Below are positions 1 through 11,500 of a stretch of 64,000 bases of DNA, in pieces; positions within the stretch are counted from its first letter, which is position 1; each line of letters starts with the position of its first letter. The notes beneath the pieces were generated by a model. That model saw only the letters and a list, made by a program, of their open reading frames with translations. It was not told the origin of the DNA and made no database searches. The position numbers were made by a program, and so were the translations under genes. This stretch comes from Nostocales cyanobacterium HT-58-2. GTDB lineage: Bacteria; Cyanobacteriota; Cyanobacteriia; Cyanobacteriales; Nostocaceae. The stretch lies in assembly GCA_002163975.1 (NCBI GenBank), contig CP019636.1:6947501-7011500 (forward strand), given 5' to 3'.

Positions 1-404
1 GTAAGTTAAAACTAACTACAGTAGACGGAGATGATTTGCACCTATAAGGTCAAGGCATTGTAATACTTAATACTGTTAAGTTAATCAATCAGTGATCGTC
101 TCAGTAAGAAAACATAAATAATTCTTATATGTATTAGGAATAACTGTGAATATCCTATATCAAAAGTTTATCAGCCAGATTGTCAAAATTTTTAGTACGG
201 GTGTCAGGGAAAAATGAAAATAATATTTACTCTTGATTTCTCAGAATTCAAGAATTATCTTTCTCCTTGAGAATGTTATCCTCTATACTTTAAGAAATGC
301 AAAAAGAGCTAACAGTCCAAAGCTTTAGACCATTAACTCTTTACTTAAGACGAATAATCAACCTAACTAAGCATAAAGAAACATAAAGTAGAAACTTTGT
401 TCTA
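1..404. other. Intergenic region downstream of gyrB
   Basis: AT-rich stretch with no convincing reading frame on either strand. It lies 3' of gyrB, whose stop is at 405. I see no clear hairpin with a T-run for gyrB and no tRNA-like fold. It may hold the upstream region of a gene beyond the window edge. Confidence 0.5.
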
Positions 405-2375
<1,971 letters not shown>

Positions 2376-2504
2376 CTAAAGGCGTAAAATATAAAAACAC
2401 ACCAAAATTCTAACACAAAAGCCTTGCTGGCGGCTTTAGAGCAATCTGAAGAGAAGTTTATGATAGGGATGTACCCTGTGGGGATTTATCAGTCCAAAGC
2501 TTTT

Positions 2505-2532
2505 GATTCTTGACTCTTGATTCTTGACTCTT
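2505..2532. repeat. Two tandem 14-bp repeats before miaA
   Basis: The 14-mer GATTCTTGACTCTT occurs twice head to tail, ending five bases before the miaA ATG. Short tandem repeats of this kind are common in cyanobacterial intergenic DNA. They fill the place where a Shine-Dalgarno sequence would be, and none is evident. Confidence 0.7.
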
Positions 2533-2537
2533 AACTA

Positions 2538-3494
2538 ATGACTAAATTGATTGTGATTTGTGGCGCAACGGCGACAGGTAAATCGGGGTTAGCGTTGGAC
2601 TTGGCAATGAGATTGGGTTCTGGCATTTTAAGTGCAGATTCGCGTCAGGTTTATCGGGAATTTGATATTGGCACAGCGAAACCTACAAAAGCTGAACAAA
2701 AGTTAGTGCCTCATTATCTTATAGATATCTGCAACCCCACGGACACTATGACGGTTGCAGACTATCAAGAGCAAGCACAAGCTTTGATTGCTTGTGCCCC
2801 TACAGAACAAGGGGAAGTGAGGGGAGAAATAACTTCCTCATCTTCTCTAGCTTCCCCCACTTCCCCACCTCTCCTTGTCGGTGGTACTGGTTTATACATA
2901 CGTTCTATTACACAGGGGATGAAGATTCCCAGAGTTGCACCGCATAAGGAATTGCGATCGCAACTGGAATCTCTTGGTCAAAGGCAATTGTACGCCATGT
3001 TGCAACAAATTGACCCGATTGCAGCACAAAAGATCCATCCTCATGACGCAGTGCGGACTTTAAGAGCATTGGAGGTATTTTATATCACTGGTTGCCCAAT
3101 CTCCGAACAGCAAGGAGAAAACCCTCCAAACTATCCCATTTTACAAATTGGTTTAGATTGTGACTCCACTCACCTAACCCATCGTATTTCACAGCGTACA
3201 AAGAAGATGATTTTGGATGGTTTAGTCGTAGAGGTTGAGTCTCTTTGCCAGAAATACGGTCCTGACTTACCTTTGTTAAATACCTTGGGATATCAGGAAA
3301 TTAAGCAATATTTGGCAGGGGATATTTCTTTAGATAAAGCTAAAGAATTAACTGTTGTGCATACACGACAATTTGCCAAGCGTCAACGCACTTGGTTTCG
3401 AGCATATCCTCAAATTGAGTGGTTTGATACCGAAAATCCTCATTTATTAGAAGAAGTATGGCACAAGGTACAAAAATTTATAAATGATTCATAA
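2538..3494 (+). CDS. miaA: tRNA dimethylallyltransferase
   Basis: Transfers a dimethylallyl group to N6 of A37 in tRNAs that read UNN codons, the first step toward ms2i6A. The 318-residue protein begins with the P-loop GATATGKSGLALDLA. It then has the substrate motif SADSRQVYREFDIGTAKP, the LLVGGTGLYI motif and the C-terminal RQFAKRQRTWFR segment. The start is the ATG directly after the tandem 14-mers. One oddity is a low-complexity insert of about 25 residues just before LLVGGTGLY, encoded by a purine-then-pyrimidine hairpin repeat at about 2800-2872. It does not break the frame and lies before a core strand, so the enzyme is probably still active. Confidence 0.95.
   Translation: MTKLIVICGATATGKSGLALDLAMRLGSGILSADSRQVYREFDIGTAKPTKAEQKLVPHYLIDICNPTDTMTVADYQEQAQALIACAPTEQGEVRGEITSSSSLASPTSPPLLVGGTGLYIRSITQGMKIPRVAPHKELRSQLESLGQRQLYAMLQQIDPIAAQKIHPHDAVRTLRALEVFYITGCPISEQQGENPPNYPILQIGLDCDSTHLTHRISQRTKKMILDGLVVEVESLCQKYGPDLPLLNTLGYQEIKQYLAGDISLDKAKELTVVHTRQFAKRQRTWFRAYPQIEWFDTENPHLLEEVWHKVQKFINDS
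2800..2872. repeat. Purine/pyrimidine hairpin repeat in frame within miaA
   Basis: The first half is G/A-rich (GGGGAAGTGAGGGGAGA) and the second half C/T-rich (CTTCCCCCACTTCCCC), so the RNA can fold back on itself. It encodes a Glu/Ser/Pro-rich insert in MiaA. Similar purine/pyrimidine hairpins lie at 24061-24139 and 26634-26728 between convergent genes, and at 46170-46285 inside another gene. Confidence 0.6.
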
Positions 3495-3657
3495 ATACTT
3501 TCTATATTTGTGGTAATCTTATCCAAGCAATCTCTGAAAGTACACAATAGAGAGTGCAAATCTCCTCATGCCTTTGCAAGAAGCCATGAGCTATTTGCAC
3601 CTAACTAAAAAGAATTCTTGCCTGACTAAAAGAAAAAGTAAGGCATTATTAAACAAT

Positions 3658-4455
3658 ATGAACGCTCAAGCCATAATTTTATTACTTTTTACTTCTTTAA
3701 CACTCAATATTTTGTTTATTTTGCTTGGTAGTTTATTTCTTATCAAAAGAGGTGGCTTTCATTATTTGTCTAAAAAACTTTTTAAGAAAAAGGTTCAAGA
3801 AGAATATTACGAGCCATACTATCTACATAAAAAAAGTCAGTTTGAATTTCTACCTAAATCGAGTTTAGACATTATTTTTTTAGGAGATAGTTTGACTGAA
3901 GAAGGTCAATGGTCAGAGTTATTAGAAAGTCCCTATGTAAAAAACCGTGGTATTGGTGGTGACACGACAGATTTGATATTGAATCGCCTAGACCCAGTAT
4001 TAGCCTCAAACCCCAAGAAAGTTTTTTTAATGATGGGTATTAATGATTTGCTTGGCATAGGTAAAACTGTCAAAACCATAGAACAAACACTACTTGTCTA
4101 CTCTGCCATTTTGATTGAATTTCAAAATAAAGTCCCAAATACAGAAGTCTTTATTCAAAGTGTCTTACCAGTTAATAACAGGATAACTCGTTATTGGCAA
4201 GATAACAATAATATAGTGCAACTAAATTTCCATCTCCGAAGGCTAGCAAAAGAGTTTTCCTATCAATACATAGATATTTATTCTCATTTATCAGATTGTG
4301 ACAATCAATTAGATGTTTGTTATACAGAAGATGGGCTGCATTTAAATGGTCGAGGATATTTAAGATGGAAGAATGCTATTGAAAGATATGTGAACGACAC
4401 TTGGAGAAGCGTTTCAGAAAATATCTCTATCCAAGACGTTTTTACAGAGTGTTAG
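3658..4455 (+). CDS. Membrane-anchored SGNH/GDSL hydrolase
   Basis: Serine esterase or lipase-type hydrolase with an N-terminal membrane anchor. All SGNH blocks are visible: FLGDSLTEEGQW (nucleophile Ser), RGIGGDTT (Gly), MMGINDL (Asn) and the C-terminal EDGLHLNGRGY with Asp and His. One hydrophobic helix follows the chosen ATG, so the catalytic domain is probably held at a membrane. The frame is open back to an ATG at 3568, but that adds 30 polar residues ahead of the anchor; I prefer 3658. The substrate is not predictable, with lysophospholipids and acyl esters being usual for the family. It follows miaA on the same strand 163 bases later. Confidence 0.8.
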   Translation: MNAQAIILLLFTSLTLNILFILLGSLFLIKRGGFHYLSKKLFKKKVQEEYYEPYYLHKKSQFEFLPKSSLDIIFLGDSLTEEGQWSELLESPYVKNRGIGGDTTDLILNRLDPVLASNPKKVFLMMGINDLLGIGKTVKTIEQTLLVYSAILIEFQNKVPNTEVFIQSVLPVNNRITRYWQDNNNIVQLNFHLRRLAKEFSYQYIDIYSHLSDCDNQLDVCYTEDGLHLNGRGYLRWKNAIERYVNDTWRSVSENISIQDVFTEC

Positions 4456-4635
4456 GGTCAATAGCAATAATCCAAGATCGTACTAACCTATATCCATCGT
4501 TTTGTTGGTACTAGCTGCCAGATTGCGAGAAATAGGAATAGACCCAGATAATATAAAAATGATTAATAAATGATGATCACATACTTTAATTTATAAGACG
4601 TAACTATGGATAGGATTTATAGGAAAAATTAAAAA

Positions 4636-5010
4636 ATGTCAGAAGAAAACCTCATTGGACTAGCAGAACTGATTGAGCAGGTTAAACGAGAATTGCTTGC
4701 AAATTCTCCAGATCAGGACACAGATGTCCCCTTCCTCAGCGTGGAATCCGTTGAATTGGAACTACAAGTGACAGTGAAAAAGGAAGGAAAAGGTGGAGTA
4801 AAAATTTACGTTCTGGAACTAGGAGGGGGAGGTAGTCGAGATGATGTACAGAAAGTGAAAGTCAAGCTCTCTCCCCTTTTAAGTAAAGAGACATTGCTAG
4901 GACTTTACCGGAAACGCCATCCGGAGCAAGTGCAGGAATTTGTAGATCAAAGTATCAAAGCTCTCACTAAAAATGTAGATGATAATAGTACTCTAGGAGA
5001 ACAATTCTAA
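4636..5010 (+). CDS. Trypco2 (trypsin-co-occurring domain 2) family protein
   Basis: Small cytoplasmic protein of 124 residues. It has an N-terminal helix (IGLAELIEQVKRELLA), an alternating beta core (VESVELELQVTVKKEG, GGVKIYVLELGGGG) and a C-terminal charged tail. This matches, from memory, the Trypco2 domain, a short adaptor that occurs beside trypsin-like or CHAT proteases in bacterial conflict-type systems. The stop is only 22 bases before the GTG of the CHAT-CHASE2 gene, so the two are almost certainly co-transcribed. The inferred role is coupling or regulating the protease next door. No catalytic residues are apparent. Confidence 0.75.
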   Translation: MSEENLIGLAELIEQVKRELLANSPDQDTDVPFLSVESVELELQVTVKKEGKGGVKIYVLELGGGGSRDDVQKVKVKLSPLLSKETLLGLYRKRHPEQVQEFVDQSIKALTKNVDDNSTLGEQF

Positions 5011-5032
5011 TCGGGGGTGACAAAGCAAGCCC

Positions 5033-7744
5033 GTGGAACTGTTTGAGCTATATCTCTCTCCCAACGAGCATCCTACTCGATTTAAAGCGATTGTCACCCA
5101 ATCGCCTGCAAGTGAGGGGGAAACAGAGTCATCGTTGCCCTTCTTTGCAGGAGAAAACGACTGGCGAACGACCTTGATTAAAACCCTAGAGTCTGCCACC
5201 TTCAGTCCCCAAGATTTCCAACAACAGGGAGAGCAGGACTGGATGGTTGTAGCGGGAATTCTTACGAGCGATCGCACTGCTTTTCATCCGCATCTGCTCA
5301 AGAATATCGGGCGATCGCTCTACCAAGCGCTTTTTCCGGCAGGGAGTAAGGTAGAAAGGGCATTACAGTCAGCCTTGCGCGCGGCGGAGGGCGAAAATAC
5401 CCAACTGCATATCCAGCTAAAATTTGAGGCAGACTCAGTACAGCGCTCTCGGCTAGCTGATTATCCTTGGGAACTGATGCATGACGGGCAAAGATTTCTA
5501 GCTCATCATCAAGTCACTTTTTCCCGCTATATTGCCCATGACACCGTTCCACCTAATTTACTCCCCGTAGAACAGGTCAATGTCTTGCTTGTGTCATCAG
5601 CTGCCTTCGATACTAACCAAGGATTGAAACAACTGTCCATACAAGAACAACAAGCAATTTATCAGGGGTTAAAGAATGCTCAGCAGGCAGGGCATATTCG
5701 TCTGTTGAAACTAGAGCGTGCGACTCGGAATCAATTAAGGGCATATTTGACCGAACATCAAGGCGCTTTAGCTCCCCATGTGTTGCATTTTGATGGGCAT
5801 GGTTTGTATGGCAAGCGTTGTCCAAATGAGCAGTGCCACAATATTCATAAAGGAATAAAAGCTGAGCGATGCAGAGTTTGCAACACAGTGTTACCTGAAG
5901 CCCAAGGATATCTGGTTTTTGAGGATGAGGACAGCAAACCAGATTATGTCAGTGCTACAGAACTTGGTATCATGTTGCGGCAGACGAGCTTTAGGGATAG
6001 CAGCAGCCAAACGACAGGAGTCACCTTGACAGTACTCAGCGCTTGTCAATCTGGGATGGCAGTGGCGGGAGACTCCGTATTTAATGGCACTGCTCAAAAC
6101 CTGATTGGGTATCGGTTACCCGCAGTAGTTGCAATGCAATACTCTGTTAGTGTCCAGAGTGCAACAAGGTTTGCCGAGCAGTTTTATCGGTCTGTTGGTC
6201 AGAAAAACTCTTTGGCAGTCGCGGTGAGTCAGGGACGAGAAGCAATGGGTGCTGAAGGCAATCAGTGGTACCGTCCGGTTCTCTACTTACGTTGGCGAGA
6301 CAATGAGGGCGGACAACTGTTTGCTGGAGACAGCAAGACTACTTCGCATATATCATTAAATCATTCCTCAAAAAATCATTCCTCAAATACAGTGGATGTG
6401 CCCGACGAGCGATCATCGCCGTTGCCAAAAGTGCCAAAAGCAGGATCAGCAGGGCTAGTTGAGCGAGTTCGCCCGCCTTTGCTGCGTGGGTCGAGTCTGC
6501 GAGCTATGCTAACAGTAAGTCTAGTGGTAACAGGTGTCTTAATAGGGCTACGTTTTTTTGGTCTATTGGAATGGGTGGAGTTAAAAGCATTTGACCATCT
6601 CATGCAACTCCGGCTGCTTGATGAAGAAGCTGATACAAGATTATTGGTTGTCAAGATTACCGACGATGATCTCAACAAACAACTTCAGCGGAATGAGCAA
6701 GGACAAGGAACCCTGAAAGACCCCTCACTTAACCGACTTCTAGAGAAATTGGAAAAGTCTCGACCTCGTTTGATTGGTTTAGATTTATACCGCGACTTTG
6801 AGACTGAACTGCCGGATTTAGGGACTCGTTTCAAGAGCAATCATTTGTTCTTCGTCTGCAAAGTCCCGGAAACTGATGTTCAAGGCAGGCAAATTGCCAG
6901 GACAGAGGTCGCACCGCCGAAGACAGTGTCTTCAGATCGAATTGGATTCAGCGATTTTGTCACTGACCGTGATAAAACAGTCCGTAGGCACCTGATGCTT
7001 CAAAAGTATCAGGAAAAGTATCAGGGAGTAGCTTGTAACGCCGAGCAGTCTTTTAGCTTTTTGCTAGCACGTCGTTATCTAGAACTGGAGCGAGGAGAAA
7101 ACAGCAAGTACCAAGATCCTTTCAAATCTAGGAAAAGTATGCAACTTGGTAGTATGATTTTTTCCCAGTTGCAACCCTTTACTGGAGGATATCAGGATGT
7201 GGATGCCTCTGGTTATCAAGTATTGCTGAATTATCGTGCCACTGGTGCAGAAAACATTGCCAAACAGTTGACACTAGAAGAGATTTTAAATAATCCCTTA
7301 GCTGATGAAGATGTGCGAGACAAAATCGTTCTCATTGGCGTGACCGCTACTCAAGGAATTAATGATAATTGGTCTACACCCTATGGCACTATGCCCGGCG
7401 TCATGGTGCATGCCCACATGATCAGTCAAATTCTGAGTGCTGTACTTGATAGACGACCTCTATTACAGGTTTGGTCACGGGGTATAGAAATTCTGTGGAT
7501 TTGGGGTTGGTCGTTGGTAGGTGGTGTGTTTGCTTGCTACTTTCGCTCGTTGAAGTCCTTGGGAATAACTGTTGGTTGCGGGCTTGTAGTGTTATATTTG
7601 ACTTGTTTAACCAGCTTAACTGTCACAAGTTTCTGGATACCACTGATACCGTCAGCACTGGCTCTAGTCTGTACTAGCTCTGGAGTCATGTATGTTGGTA
7701 TACTTAGCCGCAATCGCGTTGCAGGTCTATCCACAAAACCATGA
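5033..7744 (+). CDS. CHAT protease domain fused to a CHASE2 sensor, membrane protein
   Basis: A predicted caspase-like protease joined to an extracytoplasmic sensor. Residues 1-430 are a CHAT domain: YPWELMHDG near 144, catalytic His256 in HFDGHGLYG and catalytic Cys338 in VLSACQSG. A four-cysteine zinc-ribbon-like insert (C263, C268, C280, C283) sits between the catalytic residues. A helix at about 490-508 leads into a CHASE2 domain (about 510-800; LKAFDHLMQLR, IGLDLYRDF, VLIGVTATQGINDNWSTPYG). Three membrane helices close the protein (about 815-890). The expected topology puts the protease inside and CHASE2 in the periplasm. The start is GTG, 22 bases after the Trypco2 gene. The stop overlaps the next gene by ATGA. 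Confidence 0.87.
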   Translation: MELFELYLSPNEHPTRFKAIVTQSPASEGETESSLPFFAGENDWRTTLIKTLESATFSPQDFQQQGEQDWMVVAGILTSDRTAFHPHLLKNIGRSLYQALFPAGSKVERALQSALRAAEGENTQLHIQLKFEADSVQRSRLADYPWELMHDGQRFLAHHQVTFSRYIAHDTVPPNLLPVEQVNVLLVSSAAFDTNQGLKQLSIQEQQAIYQGLKNAQQAGHIRLLKLERATRNQLRAYLTEHQGALAPHVLHFDGHGLYGKRCPNEQCHNIHKGIKAERCRVCNTVLPEAQGYLVFEDEDSKPDYVSATELGIMLRQTSFRDSSSQTTGVTLTVLSACQSGMAVAGDSVFNGTAQNLIGYRLPAVVAMQYSVSVQSATRFAEQFYRSVGQKNSLAVAVSQGREAMGAEGNQWYRPVLYLRWRDNEGGQLFAGDSKTTSHISLNHSSKNHSSNTVDVPDERSSPLPKVPKAGSAGLVERVRPPLLRGSSLRAMLTVSLVVTGVLIGLRFFGLLEWVELKAFDHLMQLRLLDEEADTRLLVVKITDDDLNKQLQRNEQGQGTLKDPSLNRLLEKLEKSRPRLIGLDLYRDFETELPDLGTRFKSNHLFFVCKVPETDVQGRQIARTEVAPPKTVSSDRIGFSDFVTDRDKTVRRHLMLQKYQEKYQGVACNAEQSFSFLLARRYLELERGENSKYQDPFKSRKSMQLGSMIFSQLQPFTGGYQDVDASGYQVLLNYRATGAENIAKQLTLEEILNNPLADEDVRDKIVLIGVTATQGINDNWSTPYGTMPGVMVHAHMISQILSAVLDRRPLLQVWSRGIEILWIWGWSLVGGVFACYFRSLKSLGITVGCGLVVLYLTCLTSLTVTSFWIPLIPSALALVCTSSGVMYVGILSRNRVAGLSTKP

Positions 7745-8574
7745 TTTGGCTCAAGTTAGTGACCCAAAAGGCAATTCTCGCTTGCGTGCTGGTCTTAGTA
7801 GTCATTCAATTGCCCCTTTGCTTATCACCAGCCCAGGCACAATCACAACGCAAATCAGGTTTTATTGATTTTGTTGAGAAGATTAAACGTTTTTTCTTTG
7901 GTATTCGCCCTGGAGGAACACCCAGTGGTCGTGAGCGAGGCGGGGCTGTGCGCGATCGCTGTCCTAATGTAGCTCAACCGCTAACTGCATTGGTACCCTC
8001 TGTAAACGAATCACCTTTTGTTGAGCAGACAATTTCTGAGCGTCCTTCCTTCTGGTTTTATGTTCCCTACCTAAGCGCATCCTACCGAAAAGCAGAGTTT
8101 GTTTTGATAGATGATCAGGAGGAAAATGTCTACGCTGCCACGTTTCCTTTAACAGCATCACCAGGAGTTGTCAACCTGCAATTGCCAAAAACTGTGCCAC
8201 CACTACAGGAGGGCAAACAGTACCGCTGGGTATTATCTGTGATTTGCAATCCAAGCAGTCGCTCTGGGGATGTGACGGTTAATGGCTGGATTGAGCGCGT
8301 TCCCGTTAGTGCTACTTTAACTCATCAATTGAAAGCAGCGTCAACCAAAGAGCGTGTTTTGGTCTATACTGACGCAAGATTGTGGTGTGAAACACTAACG
8401 ACTCTGGCTGAGCTTCAACGCTCCAACCCCCAGGATCAAGAAGTTAAGGCAGATTGGGCTAATGTATTGCAACTCATTGGTTTGCCAGAGAATGCTTCAA
8501 AGACTTGGACGACCTACTCCTTGCCCAATCAAGCTGAAAACAGGAGAGGAAATCAAATAGCTCCGACAAAATAA
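7741..8574 (+). CDS. DUF928 domain exported protein
   Basis: A 277-residue protein with a signal peptide (residues 1-33, ending at PAQAQ). The DUF928 region follows: Gly-rich segment, DRCPNV, LTALVPSV, then a beta-rich domain with FWFYVPYLSA and WVLSVICNP, and a helical tail. Its start overlaps the stop of the CHAT-CHASE2 gene in an ATGA, so the two are translationally coupled. DUF928 proteins are mostly cyanobacterial and of unknown function, often found beside CHAT and ShlB-type genes. The periplasmic location suits a partner or ligand for the CHASE2 sensor. That partner role is inference. It converges on the next gene with a two-base gap. Confidence 0.85.
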   Translation: MIWLKLVTQKAILACVLVLVVIQLPLCLSPAQAQSQRKSGFIDFVEKIKRFFFGIRPGGTPSGRERGGAVRDRCPNVAQPLTALVPSVNESPFVEQTISERPSFWFYVPYLSASYRKAEFVLIDDQEENVYAATFPLTASPGVVNLQLPKTVPPLQEGKQYRWVLSVICNPSSRSGDVTVNGWIERVPVSATLTHQLKAASTKERVLVYTDARLWCETLTTLAELQRSNPQDQEVKADWANVLQLIGLPENASKTWTTYSLPNQAENRRGNQIAPTK

Positions 8575-8576
8575 GT

Positions 8577-11500
8577 TTATTGCCACTCTCCTTGGAGAGT
8601 AAACGCAGCCCAGTAATATGGATTTTGCCAACGTTGCTCTTTCCACATAGCAAGTTGGGCATTGCGCAATGCTTTTGCTGGTGGCAATTTTTCTTTGAGT
8701 ACCCCGTGGTAGAAGCGAGACATCAACTCTACTGTTGCTTTATCATCTACACTCCACAAACTCACCATTACCCGCTTTGCTCCACTGTACATCAAGCCTC
8801 CAGTTAAACCAATCAACCCCTCACCTTTGACTTGTTTACCCAAGCCTGTGCGACAACCACTCAATACAACAAGGTCTGCTGATAACTTGAGGTTGAAGGT
8901 ATCAGGTGTAGACACAAGACTTCTTTGTAGTTCACCTTGGTTATTAACGACAGATAGAAGAATACCTGAGCGCTCTGGTTTTTGAGTATCAAGGATGCCA
9001 TGAGTCGCAACGTGAATCAAGCGATACTGGCTTAACTCCGGAGAAAGGACTGCTTGCCGACTGGCAGCAAAATCAAATTTTCGGAGTTGCTCAGATGGAG
9101 GGATAAGGGATAAAATTTGGTCTGCTTCTTTACGGGTACCAGGTAGTCGCGGATAAAGCTGTTCTACTACAGGACTCGTATTATTTTGAATATCGCCACC
9201 ACCAACTGAATGTGATAAGTTTTGTTTGGACTGCGAGTGAGTTGCACCAGGTTTGCGAGTTAGTCTTTCATCTTCCCTACTCAAGACAGGATCTGCCAAA
9301 ATAGCAAGAGTTTTGATTGGCGATCGCTTTTCCCGACGATTGTGCCTAATCATGTCAATCGTAGAAGCTGAGGGGAGATTGATAATCTCATGATTCACCA
9401 GCAATGGTTCAACAGAAGTAGAAGAGCTTCCTGTATTAGGAGAGACTGAATTCGGGTGAAGTAATGCGCCGAAGGGAATATATTGCAGAACGCCATCCGC
9501 TACAATGAGTAGGCGTTTATTGCCCAATTGTTGTGCAATTGGTCCTAAGAGCATTTTACTCAGGTTCGCTCCTGATAATGCTACTTTAGTACTTCTAATT
9601 CTCAAGCTTGGTACAGTCAAAAAATCATAGAACTGACGGGAAGCAGCCTCAATCTCAGCTCTTTTAGGCAACTCATAGGTTTTGATATTAGTCTTAGTTA
9701 CTGCCCACAAGTAGCTACGCTCTTCACCCAAAGCGTATTCTAAAAGCAGCGTATCATCATCAAGTATTTGCTTTTGAATTTCCTTAATTTGGGATGGCTT
9801 GGTCAATTCTACATAGCGAGCATTGGAGTTGTTATTAGTTTGAGCTTGAGGATTGCGGTTAGCTCTATTAATCATTGCTAGAAGACTGCGAGCATGAGAG
9901 CGCTCACTTGCTTGTAGTGCTTCGACATCGTAACCTGCTGAGGGATTTCGTTGGTGGAGCTGCATCAGCAAGTCGATGTAAAAATCGTAGTAATTTTGCT
10001 TTGATTCTAGGTAGGTTGCAAGGTTAATGTAAGACTTATAGTTACTTGGTTTAAGGGGGGCGTTCTTCTCGTTCTGTTCAGCAGCGCTTGTTTGAGCACG
10101 TTCAGACTCAATCTTTTCAATCGCAGTCTCAATCTCAGTCCTAGCTTGAGTAAAATTTCCCTGTTGATTTTCAACACGGGCAATACCAAAGTGAGCTTCT
10201 GCTTCTTGTAAAACATTTTCTAGAGATTGCGACAGTGCCAGTGCCCGATTGTAATAGTCTAATGCCTGTTGATATTGTTTGGCAGTGTCGTATGCCTTGC
10301 CAATGAGGTTTAGTATCTCAGCTTCGGTTTTTTTATCTCCTTGCTTCTGCTTATCTCCTTGCTTCTGGGACAGTGTTAGTGCTTGATTGTAATCTTCGAG
10401 TGCTTGTTGTATCTTCCCTAAGTCAACCAACACCTTGCCTATAGACTTGAGGGCATTAGTTTGCTGCGTACTGTCTCCTTTAGATTGCCACCACTTCAGT
10501 GCCCGTTTATAGTAATCAAGAGCCTTCTCTTGTTTACCTAGCTCAGCATAAGTATCACCAAAACCAACATACATCATCGCCTCAGACTGAGGATCTAAAT
10601 GTATCAAATTAAAAAAGCCCACCAACTGGTTTGTAAATTCTTCTCCTTTTTTGTCACCAACGTTAGAAGCTAGTTTGGCAAGATAGTTAAAAGAGTTAAC
10701 TATGCTAAGAGTGCTAAGAGGAATGTTATTGGATTTAAAAAGACTCTCTGATTTGTCATGGACTTTTGATATTATTTGGTTAGCATAGTCTTGTGCTCGC
10801 TCTGTTATGCCCAAGTCGGAGTAGAGTGCAGCATTAAAAAACAACGGTGCAGCTTGAAAAAATGTAGTAACCATCTCTTCGCTGTTATCCGATTCTCCTT
10901 CTATAAATAGAATTTGACGGGCACTCAAAGACTGCGATAGTTGCTGCGCATCGCTAAATAAGTAGAGTGCTTGCTGATAATCACCCATGGATTGATAGAT
11001 GGTACCCACATCAAAGAGAGTGCCCACTTCCCAAAAGCGGATATCTGGAAAGCTAATTTTTTTCAAAGTTTCACCTATGTTGAGGCGGGCTGTAGACCAA
11101 TACGCGCCTTTTAGAGTTGACGCACCGAATCCAAAAGAAAATACCCCATTTTCAACATTTTCAGCTAATGGGGTTGATTGTAATCTAGGATTACTAGGGT
11201 TGTTCCTAAGTTGACGCCATATCAACAGTGCTTGGTTATGGAATTCAAGTGAACGCTCTGTTTCGTTTAATTCGCGGTAGTTTAAGGCAATATTGTTTAG
11301 TGTTAGGGCTTGCCAAAACGGAAGATTCAGAAGTTTAAATATTGGCAGCGCTTGAGTATAGGCATTAATTGCCTGCTGATACTGCTTCAATGTGTTGTGT
11401 GTATTGCCAAGATTATTGAGGACTGCGGCTTGTCCATGTAAGTCTTGTTTTGATTTGTAAATTTGTAATGCCTCTTGATATTTGGTAATTGCCCGCTTGT

